From NCBI GenBank assembly GCA_020205615.1, contig CM035152.1:155171669-155235668 (forward strand): a stretch of 64,000 bases of DNA, written 5' to 3'. This document shows positions 23,590 through 36,450 of the stretch, piece after piece (positions within the stretch are counted from its first letter, which is position 1; each line of letters begins with the position of its first letter). Both the position numbers and the translations under genes were made by a program. The notes under the pieces are model-generated. The model was not told the origin of the DNA. It was given only the letters and a program-made list of their open reading frames with translations, and did not search any database. The DNA is from Panax quinquefolius. Lineage: Eukaryota; Streptophyta; Magnoliopsida; Apiales; Araliaceae.

Positions 23590-24240
23590 AGCTATTGTTA
23601 TTCCATCCCTTATTATTATGTTGGAATAACATGTCTATGCGATGTACCGCATACATGGTGAAATTCTTCTATTATTCCATTCTTTATTATTACATTGGAA
23701 TAACTTTGTATATCGCAATCTTTATATACGTGGTGAAATTCTTTCATTATTCCATTCCTTATTATTATGTTGGAATAACTTTGTCTATATGGAAATCCGC
23801 ATACATGGTGAAATTCTTACATTATTCCATTCTTTATTATTACATTGGAATATCACATGCGTGCGTATTCACGCGTGACAGGTTCCATTATTTATTATTA
23901 CATTGGAATAACTTTATACATGCGATCATCACATATACGGTTAATTTTGTTGTTATTCCATTCTTATATTATTATGTTGGAATATCACATGCATGCGGAT
24001 TCTGCGTGACACGGTTCCATTCTTTATTATTACATTGGAATATCACATGCATGCGGATTACGCATGACACAGTTCCCATTCTTTATTATTACATATACGG
24101 AGTAACACATGCATGCGGTTATCGCATGCATGGTGAATCCTTCATTATTCCATTCTTTATTATTACATTTGGAATAACTTTCTACGTGGATTACCATATG
24201 CATGGTGAATGATCCTTTGTATTCATTCCTTATTAAATTG
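23590..24240. repeat. hairpin minisatellite in solo LTR S
   Basis: About nine or ten units with spacings near 60 or 73 bp. Each holds TTATTCCATTCTTTATTATT followed by ACATTGGAATAA, so TTATTCCA and TGGAATAA can pair as a hairpin stem with a short AT loop. Between the hairpins are CATGCATGCGGATTACGC-type words. The 205-residue frame across it is a product of the repeat, not a protein. Confidence 0.8.
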
Positions 24241-25005
24241 GAAATGATGCATCTACGTGGATTACTGCATGGCGAGCGAAAATCCATTTGCAGTTTCATA
24301 TATTCTATTATACTTAGTTGGTTAAAGTTTTGGCTTCTATACTCCATAAAATTAGTAAAATATCCTGGATATTTGCACTTCATCCAGTATCTTTTCATGG
24401 AAATATTCTTCTAAGCATTCTTGAATTTTACTCTACAAAGCAGTATCATGTTGACAATTTGGACGTAATTGATTTCAGGATAAATTAACTTATAAATTTT
24501 TAAAATTTATTCTTGAACTTATTTTATTGAATTATTATGTCATTGTCATCATCCTCATGCTTATATTGTGATGAAAGTCATCTTTGGCTTACGTGCATAG
24601 ATGGACTTGGTATGATTATGACCAGGGATCATTCGGTATAATCATGATCTGTAATGTTATAAATGATGTGGTAAAAGTCCTCAATGGCCTGTAGTGCATT
24701 GATGGACGGTTTTTGGTATGATTATGACCAGGGATTATTCGGTATAGTCATGACCATTGATGATTTAATGAATATCCTTGGCCCGTAGTGTACGGATGAC
24801 TCGATGATGTGGTTTATTTATTAAAATTTGAGTCTCGGCGATAAAATTGATGAAAACATTTTAAATCATAGAAGATAGAAGATATTATGCTCTCTTGACT
24901 CTTCTAATGGATTGCTTATTCATACAGTAGTTAAACTTGATGTCTATTGTATTTTATCAGTTTAACATTGTTGAAGACTAATGATAATTTATTCTGCATT
25001 ATCTT

Positions 25006-27841
25006 TGTGACGCCCCCAAAATAGGTCCATTCCATCCAACCCATTCTGAGTCGCCAAATACATGGTACAGAAATAACTACAACTTTATTATTACAACATA
25101 TAAACTTTGAGTTTAAATACAGATATTGCCATCTAGACAATATCCACACGCAAATAAATCCCCATCATAATTATTGATTCATTATTTTACAAAAATGGTG
25201 AGGACTACTAAACAACTCTCTCTAGAACCTTCATTCCATACCCCCAGAGCTAGTACTACATTACATTCTCGCCTCCACGAGAAGAAAAATGGAACAACAA
25301 GGAAAAGGGTGAGCTCAACTAGCCCGATAAAGAATATTATGACTAAGATAATATACAACAAATTATCGTTAGTCTTCAACGAGGAAAAATCGATAGAATA
25401 CAATAGGCAACAAGTTTTGGATCAATATTAGCGGCGAAATAATAATTCATAGAAGAGTTACGTAGAGAATGAAATCTACTATAATCTATGAATTTAACGA
25501 TCCATCATCAATATTTTATCCTGTAACATCAATCAATATACATCACGGAATCAAATATTCATCTTTTTTGCACTACGAGGCCAAAGATATTCATCGATTA
25601 ATCATATTCATTTAAACACTGTTCATCTTTTTCTACGGGCCAAAGATATTAATCAATCGGTCGTGTTCATCTCAACACTGTTCATCTTTGCACTCTGAGG
25701 CCAAAGATATTCTTGAAAATCATTCATCTTTGCTACTGAGACCGAAGATATTCCATAATATTATCATTTAAGGCGAGAGGATGATGAAAAATATTTTTTT
25801 TTAAAGCGAATCCGGTGAAACAAAATGACAAGGATTAAGGATTAAGGATTAGTACTTGGTTTTATCCACATCCAAAATACCTCAAAAATAATCATAGTGG
25901 TGTAAAATTCAAGAATGATCAAAACATGGATACTATCGAGTTAGTATCCGAATAGATAGATTTTGAACGAAAAGAAGAAATTTTATTTTTCTATTGAATA
26001 ATCTATCAGATATCGTGAATAGTGTCGTATCGTGAATAGTCTTGATAATCGTGAATAGTAACTCAAACACCAAAAGATAGAAATTCCACAAAAACATCTT
26101 CACGCTTCATGAATAGTACTCGTGAATAGTAACTCGTGAATAGTAACTTCATGAATAGTAACTCGTGAATAGTAACTCATGAATAGTAACCCATAAATAG
26201 TAACCCCCGAGCATGAAAAAGTTCCAAATTTGATAAAAACTTGGATCAACATTTCAAAGATAATGATATTGAAGAAATAATATCATTACGAAAAAAAATA
26301 ATATCCACTTACCTCGAAAGATCGATCTTACAATTTGAAACAGGATATAGGCTATGACTTGGACTTGCACCGTATAGCAATACTCAAAGTATACTCAAAA
26401 TACTCACAAGAATACGCTCGATAATATAGAGAGAAAACTTGATTTACGGTGTGATTTTCAATTCTAACCTAAGCACCTATTTATAGGAAAATGCTTAGAA
26501 CACCAAAGCGAAAAATTTAATAAATTAATAATATAATTATATTATTTTCTACACATGTCTAGAATCTGATTTCATCCATCAAACACATGCCACCTTCTAG
26601 AAAAAATAAGAAAAAAACATTTTCTAATTTTAAATATTTTAAACTTCCAAAAATCAATTATTTCGGAGCTTCGGAACTTCAATAATTCATAATAAATAGC
26701 CCTTTCATCAGAAAATTCGAATCTCGCGAGTTTTTATAGGAATTTCAATTCTCTACAACTTTGCAGAAGGAAGTTTTTCCAAATTCCAATCAGAAATTGA
26801 CCGAAATCCACAAACGGGCAATTTTACAATTTATAATCAAATTTCGATCGATAAATGGGGTCCACCAGAGCATATTTAACATGTTTTAAACATTTATTGC
26901 AACAAAAATACTCTTCCTCCTCGTATACTCATATATCCCACATTCGTTGTAAAAATATCACCGTTAATATATTATTAAAATAATATATTTAAATGAATTA
27001 TTTTATCAGAAAAAGATAAAATATTAATTTTCAACAATTGTCATTTTAAAAATTTTCTCCATCTATATCCACATAAAATCAATATTTTCCTCATCATATA
27101 AATCAATAATTAATTATTCACAAATAATATTACGAGAATCACAATATTGACACGAGGCGGTTCAGGAAAGAGGGCTTTCGATAAGAATTTCTTCTTCTTG
27201 GCGGCGCGATTAGGTGACCAAACCTCTCCTTAGGCGAACTTTCTAGACATTGCCAATAATGTTATCTAATAATATTATTCGAGATAATATGAATTATTGC
27301 TTCGATAAAGAAAAATCTTGTGTAATGACAATTATTGAAACAACAACAATATAAAATATCAATGCGACAATTATTAACTCGATAAAATCTTTGAGCGATA
27401 ATTCAGTAACCATTATTGAGTAGTGCCTTCTTACGTAAGAATCAATAATTGGTGCAATCTGGTATCTTCTTGTTCAACAACGTATTATGTGTGTTTTAAC
27501 CACCGGGTATTCAACGATATTAACAGTAACAACTACTGTGCAGTTATTTAAAAACAACTTATTTTTGTCGTTTTTCTTCATCCAATCGCTTTCACATTAT
27601 GGGGCCCACACATGGTACTTCAGCCGTATCGATACGAATATTCCCAAAGCGATGCTGAATATTCCACGACCAAACGAATATTCCCAAACAATAATGAATA
27701 TTTTATATATAACCACTTGCTTAATTTGAAATATTTGCATATTTAACCCTTAACTATCCACATTAATCAAATCAACCCTTACTATTTCAAAATAATAAAT
27801 AAAGGAAATTCCTTTTTATTTAAAAATTTGAGGGTCTTACA
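25006..27841 (-). repeat. LTR of element C (3' LTR in coding sense), type 1 variant
   Basis: Starts TGTGACGCCCCC and ends GGTCTTACA. Shares the CATCTTTGCACT modules (25558-25755) and the GTGAATAGTAACTC minisatellite (26105-26215) with A. Right of the TATA box (26478-26486) it carries a different block (about 26500-26950) containing a TTTCTACACATGTCTAGAAT stretch and CAACTTTGCAGAAGGAAG. Confidence 0.9.
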
Positions 27842-27853
27842 ACCTCCCTCCTT
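27842..27853 (-). promoter_or_regulatory. polypurine tract of element C
   Basis: Minus strand AAGGAGGGAGGT next to the LTR end, identical to that of A and E. Confidence 0.8.
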
Positions 27854-27879
27854 ATGAAATTTAAGTCCTCGAAATTGGC

Positions 27880-29300
27880 GTGCGTACACGTGTGTTTTGA
27901 AAAGGTGAGGATACCTCGCTTTCATTTCGTTTCCAACTCCCGGTCATTTCCTCTATAGCATGATTCCTCCACAAAACTTTAACTTGTGGTATAACCTTTC
28001 TTGCGTAGGACATGCTCCTTCTATCCAAAATCTTGTGGTACCTCCTCATACGTTAAGTCTTGGCTATCTCGTCCGGTTCTAACTCTATAACGTGGTTCGG
28101 GTCTTTCACATATTTACTGAAATACGAGATATGTGAAACACATTATGAACACGAGACATACTCGGAGGTAACGCAAGTCTATAGGCTACATTTCCTACTC
28201 GGTCAAGAATTTGAAATGGACCGATAAATCGTGGATTGAGCTTTCCTCTCTTCCCAAATCTTGTAACTCCCTTCCATGGAGCAACTTCATGACAATACAT
28301 GATCCCCACATTAAATTCCCGTCCTTTCGATGAAGATCCGCATAACTCTTTTGTCGATCTTGTGCCGTTTGTATCGTTGTCGAATCATTTGGATCTTTTC
28401 TAGTCATACGTCTTAACTTTCGGGTCCCAACAATGTTGCTTCACCCACCTCATCCCAACATATTGGAAACGACATTTTCGTCCATATAATGCTTGAATGG
28501 AACCATGCCTATATTTGTTTAATAACTATTGTTGTATGAGAATTCCACCAATGGCAAATACTTATCCCAACTTCCTTTGAAATCTAGGACACGAGTTTTA
28601 ATATATCTTGAAGAGTTTGAGTAGTCCTTTACGATTGCCCATCCATTTGAGGATGGTATGCCAAATCCAATAAATAAATTTAGTGCCCATGGCTTTCTAA
28701 CCCAAAATCATGAAGTGAATCTTGGGTCACGATCTAAAACTATGGATCTTGGCATGCCATGCAACCTCACAATCTCATTCACGTACATACTAGCAAGAGG
28801 CGTTCAAGGGATAAGTCTCCGTGTCGGCAAAAATGAGCGCGGACTTGGTTAATCTATCAACAATAACCCAAATAGCATTGATTCCTTGAGAAACCGTAGG
28901 AAGACCCGTAGTGAAATCCATAGTAATGTGTTCCCACTTCCATTCCGAGAATCTCAAGTGGTTGCAACGGACCCTTAGGTACAAGATGCTCGCCTTTTAC
29001 GTTGGCAAGTTAAACACATCGAGATAAACTTTGCAATCTCTCTCTTCATATTGTTCCACCAAAATGTATGTCGAAGATCACGATACATTTTAGTACTTCC
29101 GAGGATGGATTGCAAATGGCGTATTGTGTGCCTCCATCATAATCTTGTACTTCAAATCGAGTCGTTAGGAACCTGAAAGTCTAGAGTGGACTCAAGTATT
29201 CCTTCTTCATCAATTCTCGCTTAGGAATAGCTCCTTCTTGTACTTTCTTCTTCATACGCATCAACTCACGGGTTGGTGGCTTGAGCAACCTTAACTTTTT
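27880..29300 (-). pseudogene. element C integrase, frameshifted
   Basis: Zinc and core start at 28790-28984 and upstream: WKWEHITMDFTTGLPTVSQG, IWVIVDRLTKSA. C-terminal region at 28106-28309: [37 protein letters not shown]. Final part at 27861-28049: RKVIPQVKVLWRNHAIEEMT. The core between 28500 and 28790 is recognisable by alignment with B but broken. Same layout as B, with more indels. Confidence 0.85.
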
Positions 29301-29870
29301 CTATTAAAGTTGGCTCTGTCGTATACTTGACATCATCGCACTCGTTCCGCATATAATCTTCTACTCATCGCGTCGGCTACCACGTTAAACTTTTCGGGAT
29401 GGCATGATCGAAACATGTCTTTGAAATGAGTCTCCTCTTGAGTTCTTGAAGCTCTTCCCACATTCCTTGCTCCATTCGAATTTTGTATCTCTACGAGTCA
29501 ATTGCGTTAATGGAATAGCGATTCAGAATATCCTTAACGAATCTCCGATAATAACCAACTAAGCCTGAAAGCTACGTCTTTTCGATAATTGACTTAGGTT
29601 GCTCTCAAGCGTGACTCATATCCCAATATTGGATAGCACGTCACAATGACACCTATCGATTTACTATCGCATCGAATATGGCGTCCCTACGAGAGAGTCT
29701 CGCTTAGGTGAATTCCACAAAGGAAGTCACAAGATAAAGGCTCGGTACCAAATTCTATAGTTGAATTTTTAACTCCACGAAGTTCAATAGGAGCCATTCG
29801 ATATGAGATTTTGAATTGAGTTTTGTCTTAGGGTTCAAAGTCGATACAAAATTTAATATCGAGCTTTGGG
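29301..29870 (-). pseudogene. element C residual RNase H/RT zone with large deletion
   Basis: Where A and E have about 1.3 kb of RNase H and RT, C has about 0.57 kb. The sequence jumps from the integrase-proximal RNase H edge (about 29405) to the GAGTCTCCTCTTGAG region. At about 29600-29755 it holds sequence I cannot align to RT, then resumes at TTTTTAACTCCACGAAGTTC. The RT palm with the catalytic Asp pair is missing. C could not reverse-transcribe itself in this form. Confidence 0.75.
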
Positions 29871-30420
29871 AGTAAGCGAGAAATTCTTCGTGAAATACGT
29901 CGGGAAAAATCAATAACAACGAGAATATTATTCAAATCGGCGTGTCTTTATTCAAATCCATAACATGGACTAAGAAAACTTGACATCCGTAATAAGCGAA
30001 TGACTTCATGGCTTGATATGAAAATGTTTGACTACAATGGTTTGATTGCTTGAATTGAATAACGGGTTGCTTAGGAATATGAAAACTAACAACCTTACAA
30101 AAGCAATCAATTTGGCATGATGAGTAGTTAACCTTAAAATCACATCAAAAGCAAATATCTCTATAGAAATAAGGTTAACGGTAATGTGATAGTGCCAACT
30201 TGAATCAAGCAAGATTTTTAAACAACGGGATGTAATGAAAGTTTCTCTAATGGATTCTCCATAAATAGGTCAAAGTCTAATTTCTCCGTAGTCAAGTTCA
30301 AACGTTGAGCGCAAGCAAGAGAGATAAAAGAATGGGTAGAACCAGGTATCTAGTAAGGTATATACTTCGCAAGAATTTATAATTAACTAACTTGATGCTA
30401 ACCGTTCGGGTTCCTCGCAT
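29871..30420 (-). pseudogene. element C protease and linker, broken
   Basis: Minus strand 30006-30212 includes ISIEIFAFDVILRLTTHHAK, a shortened ILGIDWLTTHHAK where a few residues were lost. The GTAGAACCAGGTATCTAGTA region near 30330-30350 corresponds to the active-site Asp segment, with damage. Confidence 0.7.
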
Positions 30421-31616
30421 TTTGACCGATCACAACAAACGCTCTTCCAAAAATCGTTGACTTTAACTTTTACGGGACGATCTTTTGAGTCACCATCCCA
30501 TTGAACTAGGTTTCGCTATTGTCAATCTCGGCGATATGTCCTTCCTTTCCACAATTATAGCATACCTTGAACTGTTGTGGGCGCTTGGTGATATGTCCCT
30601 CTTTTCGCATTTGTAGCATATGGCCGGTGGTCGTTCTCCTCCCTTAAAACTAGTTACTCTTTGGCGATGACGTCTTCACATAGTGGTTGTTGAATCTCCT
30701 CTTTTAAAATCTCCTCCCGGGTTCGCTTCTTCTATTTTCATGGCCACGATTACCACCAGAGTGGTTCTGCGCTTTAATCTGTATTCTTCTTTCTCCGTTG
30801 GTTATCGTTATTACGATGGCTGCTATCTTGATATGATCCTCGGTTATGGTCCCTCGGTTGAGCGTACTCGTTATCTCGCTTCTAACAACTGAGCCTGTTG
30901 ACAACATCTCGAATAGAGAAAATTTATGAGAAATGAGATCTTGGCGTATGTCGGGTTTCAAACCTCTCGAAAACATCCGCGTCATCGTTCCTCATTCTCC
31001 ACCAAATGAGGTACAAACACGGATAACTCATGAACTTCGCCTCGTCTTTAGGACACCGTCATGTTATTACGCTCTAGTCTAATAAACTCCACTTCCTTCA
31101 TATATGCGAATACTTTCGGGGAAGTACTTGTCATTGAACTGTTCTGAAACGTCTCCCATGACATCTTTGAGTGCGAAATGGATGGATGGAGTGCGCTTCC
31201 ACGATTCCCACCAAGATGTCTGCCTCGCCACGGAACATAAAGGTGTCGAATGGAACTTTCGTTCCTCCGTGTGCATCCCAAGACATCGAATATCTTGGAA
31301 ATTTGTTTGACCCACGTCTCGCTTAATCGGATCCAAACTTTCCCCGAATTACGGTGGTTCCAACTCTTTGAAGCTGCTTTTTGTGACCACCCGTGAATTG
31401 CTATCATTTCCTCACAGATTTTGAACACAAGTCTCCTCTCGTCGATTTTGCATGAACTGCAAAAAGCTTCTAAACATCCCTCGTTCATCATCTCGCTTTC
31501 GTGGTGTTGTTCACGGGAGGAACATTGCCCGACTGTTACACGTTCTCCTCGTTGGTAAATCTGAGGCATCTCCACGGTCTCATTTACTCCAATTTATTAA
31601 TATTCTCGATCGACAT
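30421..31616 (-). pseudogene. element C gag, frameshifted
   Basis: Likely ATG at 31614-31616. Capsid remnants at 31048-31575 include KIFDVLGCTRRNESSIRHLY and VEFIRLERNNM. At 30704-30985 TRMFSRGLKPDIRQDLISHK matches the end of the Tekay capsid domain. Zinc-knuckle zone near 30530-30625 is decayed. Frame changes at several points. Confidence 0.8.
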
Positions 31617-31791
31617 TCTCAAATCATCGCCAAAAACAAGGGTTAATTAAGGAAATCAATATATCACATAATATCCCTATATCTTGACTGAACTAACAAA
31701 TAAGCTTAGGTAGGACACACTAGCGAAGGATTTACTCGTCTCTCCCCTCCTAGTTCTATTCCCGATCTCCGCCATGAGATCATATCCCTAA

Positions 31792-31802
31792 GCTCGATAC
31801 CA
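31792..31802 (-). promoter_or_regulatory. primer binding site of element C
   Basis: Minus strand TGGTATCGAGC two bases from the right LTR, as in A and E. Confidence 0.75.
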
Positions 31803-31804
31803 AC

Positions 31805-34626
31805 CGTGGCGCCCCAAAATAGGTCCATTCCATCCAACCCATTCTCGAGTCGCCAAATACATGAGTGCATGAAATAACTACAACTTTATTATTACAACAT
31901 ATAAACTTTGAGTTTAAATACAGATATTGCCATCTAGACAATATCCACACGCAAATAAATCCCCATCATAATTATTGATTCATTATTTTACAAAAATGGT
32001 GAGGACTACTAAACAACTCTCTCTAGAACCTTCATTCCATACCCCGACTAGTACTCGCTACATTCTCGCCTCCACGAGAAGAAAAATGGAACAACAAGGA
32101 AAAGGGTGAGCTCAACTAGCCCGATAAAGAATATTATGACTAAGATAATATACAACAAATTATCGTTAGTCTTCAACAGGAAAAAAATCGATAGAATACA
32201 ATAGGCAAACAAGTTTCGGATCAATATTACGGATAAATAATAATTCATAGAAGAGTTACGTAGAGAATGAAATCTACTATAATCTATGAATTTAACGATC
32301 CATCATCAATATTTTATCCTGTAACATCAATCAATATACATCGGAATCAAATATTCATCTTTGCACTACGTGCCAAAGATATTCATCGATTAGTCATGTT
32401 CATTTAAACACTGTTCATCTTTGCACTCTGAGCCCAAAGATATTAATCAATCGGTCATGTTCATCTCAACACTGTTCATCTTTGCACTTTCTGAGCCAAA
32501 GATATTCTTGAAAATCATTCATCTTTGCACTACGGGCCAAAGATATTCCATAATATTATCATTTAAGGCCGAGGATGATGAAAAATATTTTTTTTTTTTA
32601 AAGAAAGCGAATCCAATGAAACAAAATGACAAGGATTAAGGATTAAGGATTAGTACTTGGTTTTATCCACATCCAAAAATACCTCAAAAATAATCATGGT
32701 GGTGTAAAATTCAAGAATGATCAAAACATGGATACAATCGAGTTAGTATCCGGAATAGATGTTTTAGACGAAAAGAAGAAATTTTATTTTTAGGTGAATA
32801 ATCTCAGTATCGTGAATAGTCTCAGTATCGTGAATAGTCTTAGTATATCGTGAATAGTAACTCCGAGACACCAAAAGATAGAAATTCCACAAAAAACATC
32901 TTCACGCTTCATGAATAGTACTCGTGAATAGTAACTCGTGAATAAGAACTTTCATGAATAGTAACTCGTGAATAGTAACTCATGAATAGTAACCCATGAA
33001 TAGTAACCCCGGCATGAAAAAGTTCCAAATTTGATAAAAACTTGGATCAACATTTCAAAGATAATGATATTGAAGAAATAATATCATTCTGAAAAAATAA
33101 TATCCCTTACCTCGAAAGATCGAGTTCTAAATGAAACAGGATATAGGCTATGACTTGGACTTGCACCAGAGTATAGCAATACTCAAAGTATACTCAAAAT
33201 ACTCACAAGAATACGCTCGATAATATAGAGAGAAAACTTGATTTACGGTGTGATTTTCAATTCTAACCTAAGCACCTATTTATAGGAAAATCTTTAGAAC
33301 ACCAAAAAAGCGAAAAAATTTAATAAATTAATAATATAATTATATTATTTTCTACATGTCTAGAATCTGATTTCAGCCATCAAACACATGCCACCTTCTA
33401 GAAAAAAAATAAGAAAAACGTTTTTCTAATTTTAAATATTTTAAACTTCAAAAATCAATTATTTGAGCTTGAACTTCAATAATTCATAATAAATAGCCCT
33501 TTCATCAAAAAATTCGAAACTCGCGAGTTTTTATAGGAATTTCAATTCTCTACAACTTTGCAGAAGGAAGTTTTTCCAAATTCCAATCAGAAATTGACCG
33601 AAATCCACAAACGGGCAATTTTACATTTATAATCAAATTTCGATCGATAAATGGGGTCCATCGACATGTTTAACATGTTTTAAACATTTATTGCAACAAA
33701 AATACTCTTCCTCCTCGTATACTCATATATCCCACATTCGTTGTAAAAATATCACAGATTAATATATTATTAAAATAATATATTTAAATGAATTATTTTA
33801 TCGAGAAAAGATAAAATATTAATTTTCAACAATTGTCATTTTAAAAATTTTCTCCATCTATATCCACATAAAATCAATATTTTCCTCATCATATAAATCA
33901 ATAATTAATTATTCACAAATAATATTACGAGAATCACAATATTGACAACCAGTGCGGTTCTTGGAAAGAGGGGCTTTCCAATAAGAATATCTTCTTCTTG
34001 GCAATTAGGTGACCAAACCTCTCCTTAAGCGAACTTTCTAGACATTGCCAATAATGTTATCTAATAATATTATTCGGATAATATGAATTATTGCTTCGAT
34101 AAAGAAAAATCTTGTGTAATGACAATTATTGAAACAACAAAATATAAAATATCAACGCAACAATTATTAACTCAATAAAATATCGAACAAATAATTCTCA
34201 GTAACCATTATTGAGTAGTGCCTTCTTCACGTAAGAATCAATAATTGGTGCAATACCGGTGCTACTTTGTTCAACAACGCGTATTAGTGTGTTTTAACCA
34301 ACGGGTATTCCAACAATATAATTGGTAACAACTACTGTAGTTATTTAAAAACAACTTATTTTTGTCGTTTTCTTCATCCAATCGCTTTCAGTTATGGGGC
34401 CCACATATTATGCGGCAAATAAATATTTAATATTCTGACAACGATCGAATATTCCACGACCAAACGAATATTCCCAAATGATAATGAATATTTTATAACC
34501 ACTTGCTTAATTTGAAATATTTGCATATTTAACCCTTAACTATCCACATTAATCAAATCAACCCTTACTATTTCAAAATAATAAATAAAGGAAATTCCTT
34601 TTATTTAAAAATTTGGGGTCTTCTGA
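31805..34626 (-). repeat. LTR of element C (5' LTR in coding sense)
   Basis: Partner of 25006-27841. It begins CGTGGCGCCCC in place of TGTGACGCCCC and ends TCTTCTGA in place of TCTTACA; both end changes fall where other copies are conserved. TATA box at 33277-33285 (minus strand). Confidence 0.9.
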
Positions 34627-34971
34627 ATCTTAGTCATAATATTTCTTCTTGGGCTAGTTGAGCTCACCCTTTCTTTCACCGTTCTCTTCAGAAATGAGAG
34701 CGTAGCAATGGACTAGTCGGGGAATGGTGTGACGGGTCCGGATGATAGCATTAGTAGTCCTCACTATTCTATTAAATAGTGTGACAATAAATGTAATGAG
34801 GACTCTATTGAGTGTGGATATTGTCTAGATGACAATATTCTTATTAAAACTCTTAGATTATGTTTTATCGTATTTTACAGGACTGTTGTATAATTAAGTT
34901 GTATTTGAATTTTGTACCATGTATTTGGCGACTCAAGATGGGTGATGTATACCTATTTTGGGGGCGTCACA

Positions 34972-35900
34972 AAAAATCCCTCCGAGCAAGATGGTATTAT
35001 CAGAATAGGTACTGAAATGAGTCTCCTCTTGAGTTATTGAAAACTCTTTTCACATTCCTCGCTCCAACCGAATTTTATATCTTTTCGAGTCAAATTTGAG
35101 TTAATGGAGTAGCGATTCGAAAACCCTTCTACTTAATCTCTCGATAATAACCATTTAAGCCGAGAAAGCTACGTCTTGATTCGACTTAGGTTGCTCCCAG
35201 CTTTGAATTGCTTCAATCTTTGCCAGGTCAACAGATATTCCATAATTTGATATTACGTGCCCAAGGAATGCAACTTCCTCAAGCCAGAACTCTTATTTCT
35301 TCAACTTGGCATATAGCTTGTTTTTACGAAGCTTTTGGAGTATCAGCCTCAAGTGTTGCTCATGGTCTTCACGGGTTTTGGAGTATATGAGGATGTCATC
35401 GAAAAAGACGACCACAAAGTGATCCAAATATTCCTTGAATACTTGGATCATCATGTCCATGAAGGCAGCAGGAGCATTAGTCAATCCAAAAGACATGACT
35501 AGGGATTCATAATGCCCGTCTTAGAGTTCTCGAAAGCGCTTTGGAATGTCATCGCTTTTAATCTTCAATTGGTGATATCCTAACGAAGATCAATCTTTGA
35601 AAAGAATTTGGCTCCTTGCAACCGGGTCAAACAATTCGTCAATGCGAGGCAACGGTACCTATTTTTGATGGTGACATGATTCAACTCCCGATAATCAATA
35701 CAAAGTCGCATACTTCCATCTTTCTTCTTCACGAATAGAACAAGAGCACCCTAAGAAGACGTACTAGGATGAATGAAACCAATGTCTAACCATTCTTGTA
35801 GTTGGGTTTTTAACTTCTGAAGTTCAATAGGAGCCATTCGATATGGGGTTTTGGAAATGTGTTTTATACCGGATTCAAGGTCGATACAAAATTCAATTTC
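34972..35900 (-). pseudogene. element B RNase H end and reverse transcriptase
   Basis: RT palm at 35293-35496 reads [20 protein letters not shown] and then [20 protein letters not shown], with the catalytic Asp pair intact. The fingers region at 35751-35900 ends in MAPIELQKLKTQLQEWLDIG, the gypsy RMAPxELxELKxQLxELLDKG motif. Frameshifts near 35520-35750. RNase H resumes at 34972 from the S insertion. Confidence 0.88.
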
Positions 35901-36450
35901 ACGCTCTGGGGGTAGGCCAGGAAGTTCTTCAGGGAATAAGTCAGGAAATTTATTAACAATAGAAATATCATTCAAATCTGACGTATTTTTATTTAAATCC
36001 GTGACATGGGCTAAGAAAGCTTGACATCCGTTTTTCAATAAACGAATAGCTTTATGACTTGATATGACAGTGATTGATTTTAGTGGTTTGGTTGCTTGAA
36101 TTCGCATAATAGGTTGGTTAGGAATATGAAAGCTAACAACCTAACGAAAACAATCGATTTTAGCATGATGAGTAGTTAACTAATCAATCCCTAAAATCAC
36201 ATCAAATGCAAGTATTTTCAAGGAAATAAGATCGACAGGTAACCTGCGGTTACCGATTTGAATCAAACAAGACTTATAAACAGTGGATGTAATGAAGGTT
36301 ACTCCCAACGGAGTTTCAACAGATAAGTCAAAGTCTAATTTCTATGAAGTCAAATTTAAACATTGAGCGCAAGTATGAGAAATGAAAGAATGGGTAGAAC
36401 CGGTATCAAATAAAGTATAAACTTCACTAGAGTTTATGATTAGCTTACCC
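35901..36450 (-). pseudogene. element B protease and PR-RT linker
   Basis: Minus strand near 36370-36400 reads LFDTGSTHSFIS, the intact aspartic-protease active site (DTGS). It continues LDFDLSVETPLG, then LAFDVILGIDWL. The linker at 35900-36107 includes VNKFPDLFPEELPGLPPERE, a hallmark before gypsy RT. An in-frame stop follows LNLTS near 36340. Confidence 0.85.

Larger units (their letters stand above)
25006..34626 (-). mobile_element. Ty3/gypsy Tekay-type element C, complete ends, RT deleted
   Basis: Two LTRs (25006-27841, 31805-34626) and an internal region of about 3.96 kb, compared with 4.7 kb in A and E. The target duplication ATCTT is at 25001-25005 and 34627-34631, inside S. The two halves of S read straight on (ATTATCTT, then AGTCATAATATTTC) once C is removed. 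Minus-strand coding order is gag, PR, remnant, INT. LTRs are near-identical outside a few corrupted motifs, implying a young insertion. Confidence 0.93.
22244..34971 (+). mobile_element. solo type-2 LTR (S) in opposite orientation, split by element C
   Basis: 22244-25005 plus 34632-34971 together form one LTR of about 3.1 kb: TGTGAGACCCC at the left, GGGGGCGTCACA at the right. It is the reverse complement of B's LTR type. No internal region is attached: both sides are B's RNase H/RT region. Flanking five bases are ACAAA (22239-22243) and AAAAA (34972-34976), a near match for a 5-bp duplication. This fits insertion of an element followed by LTR-LTR recombination. TATA box CTATAAATA at 23414-23422, plus strand. 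Confidence 0.85.

Noticed and set aside
23595..24212. A 205-residue plus-strand frame in solo LTR S
   Set aside because: It is produced by the tandem hairpin repeat (recurring YYYxGI, HSLLLHWN units) and has no relation to a protein family.
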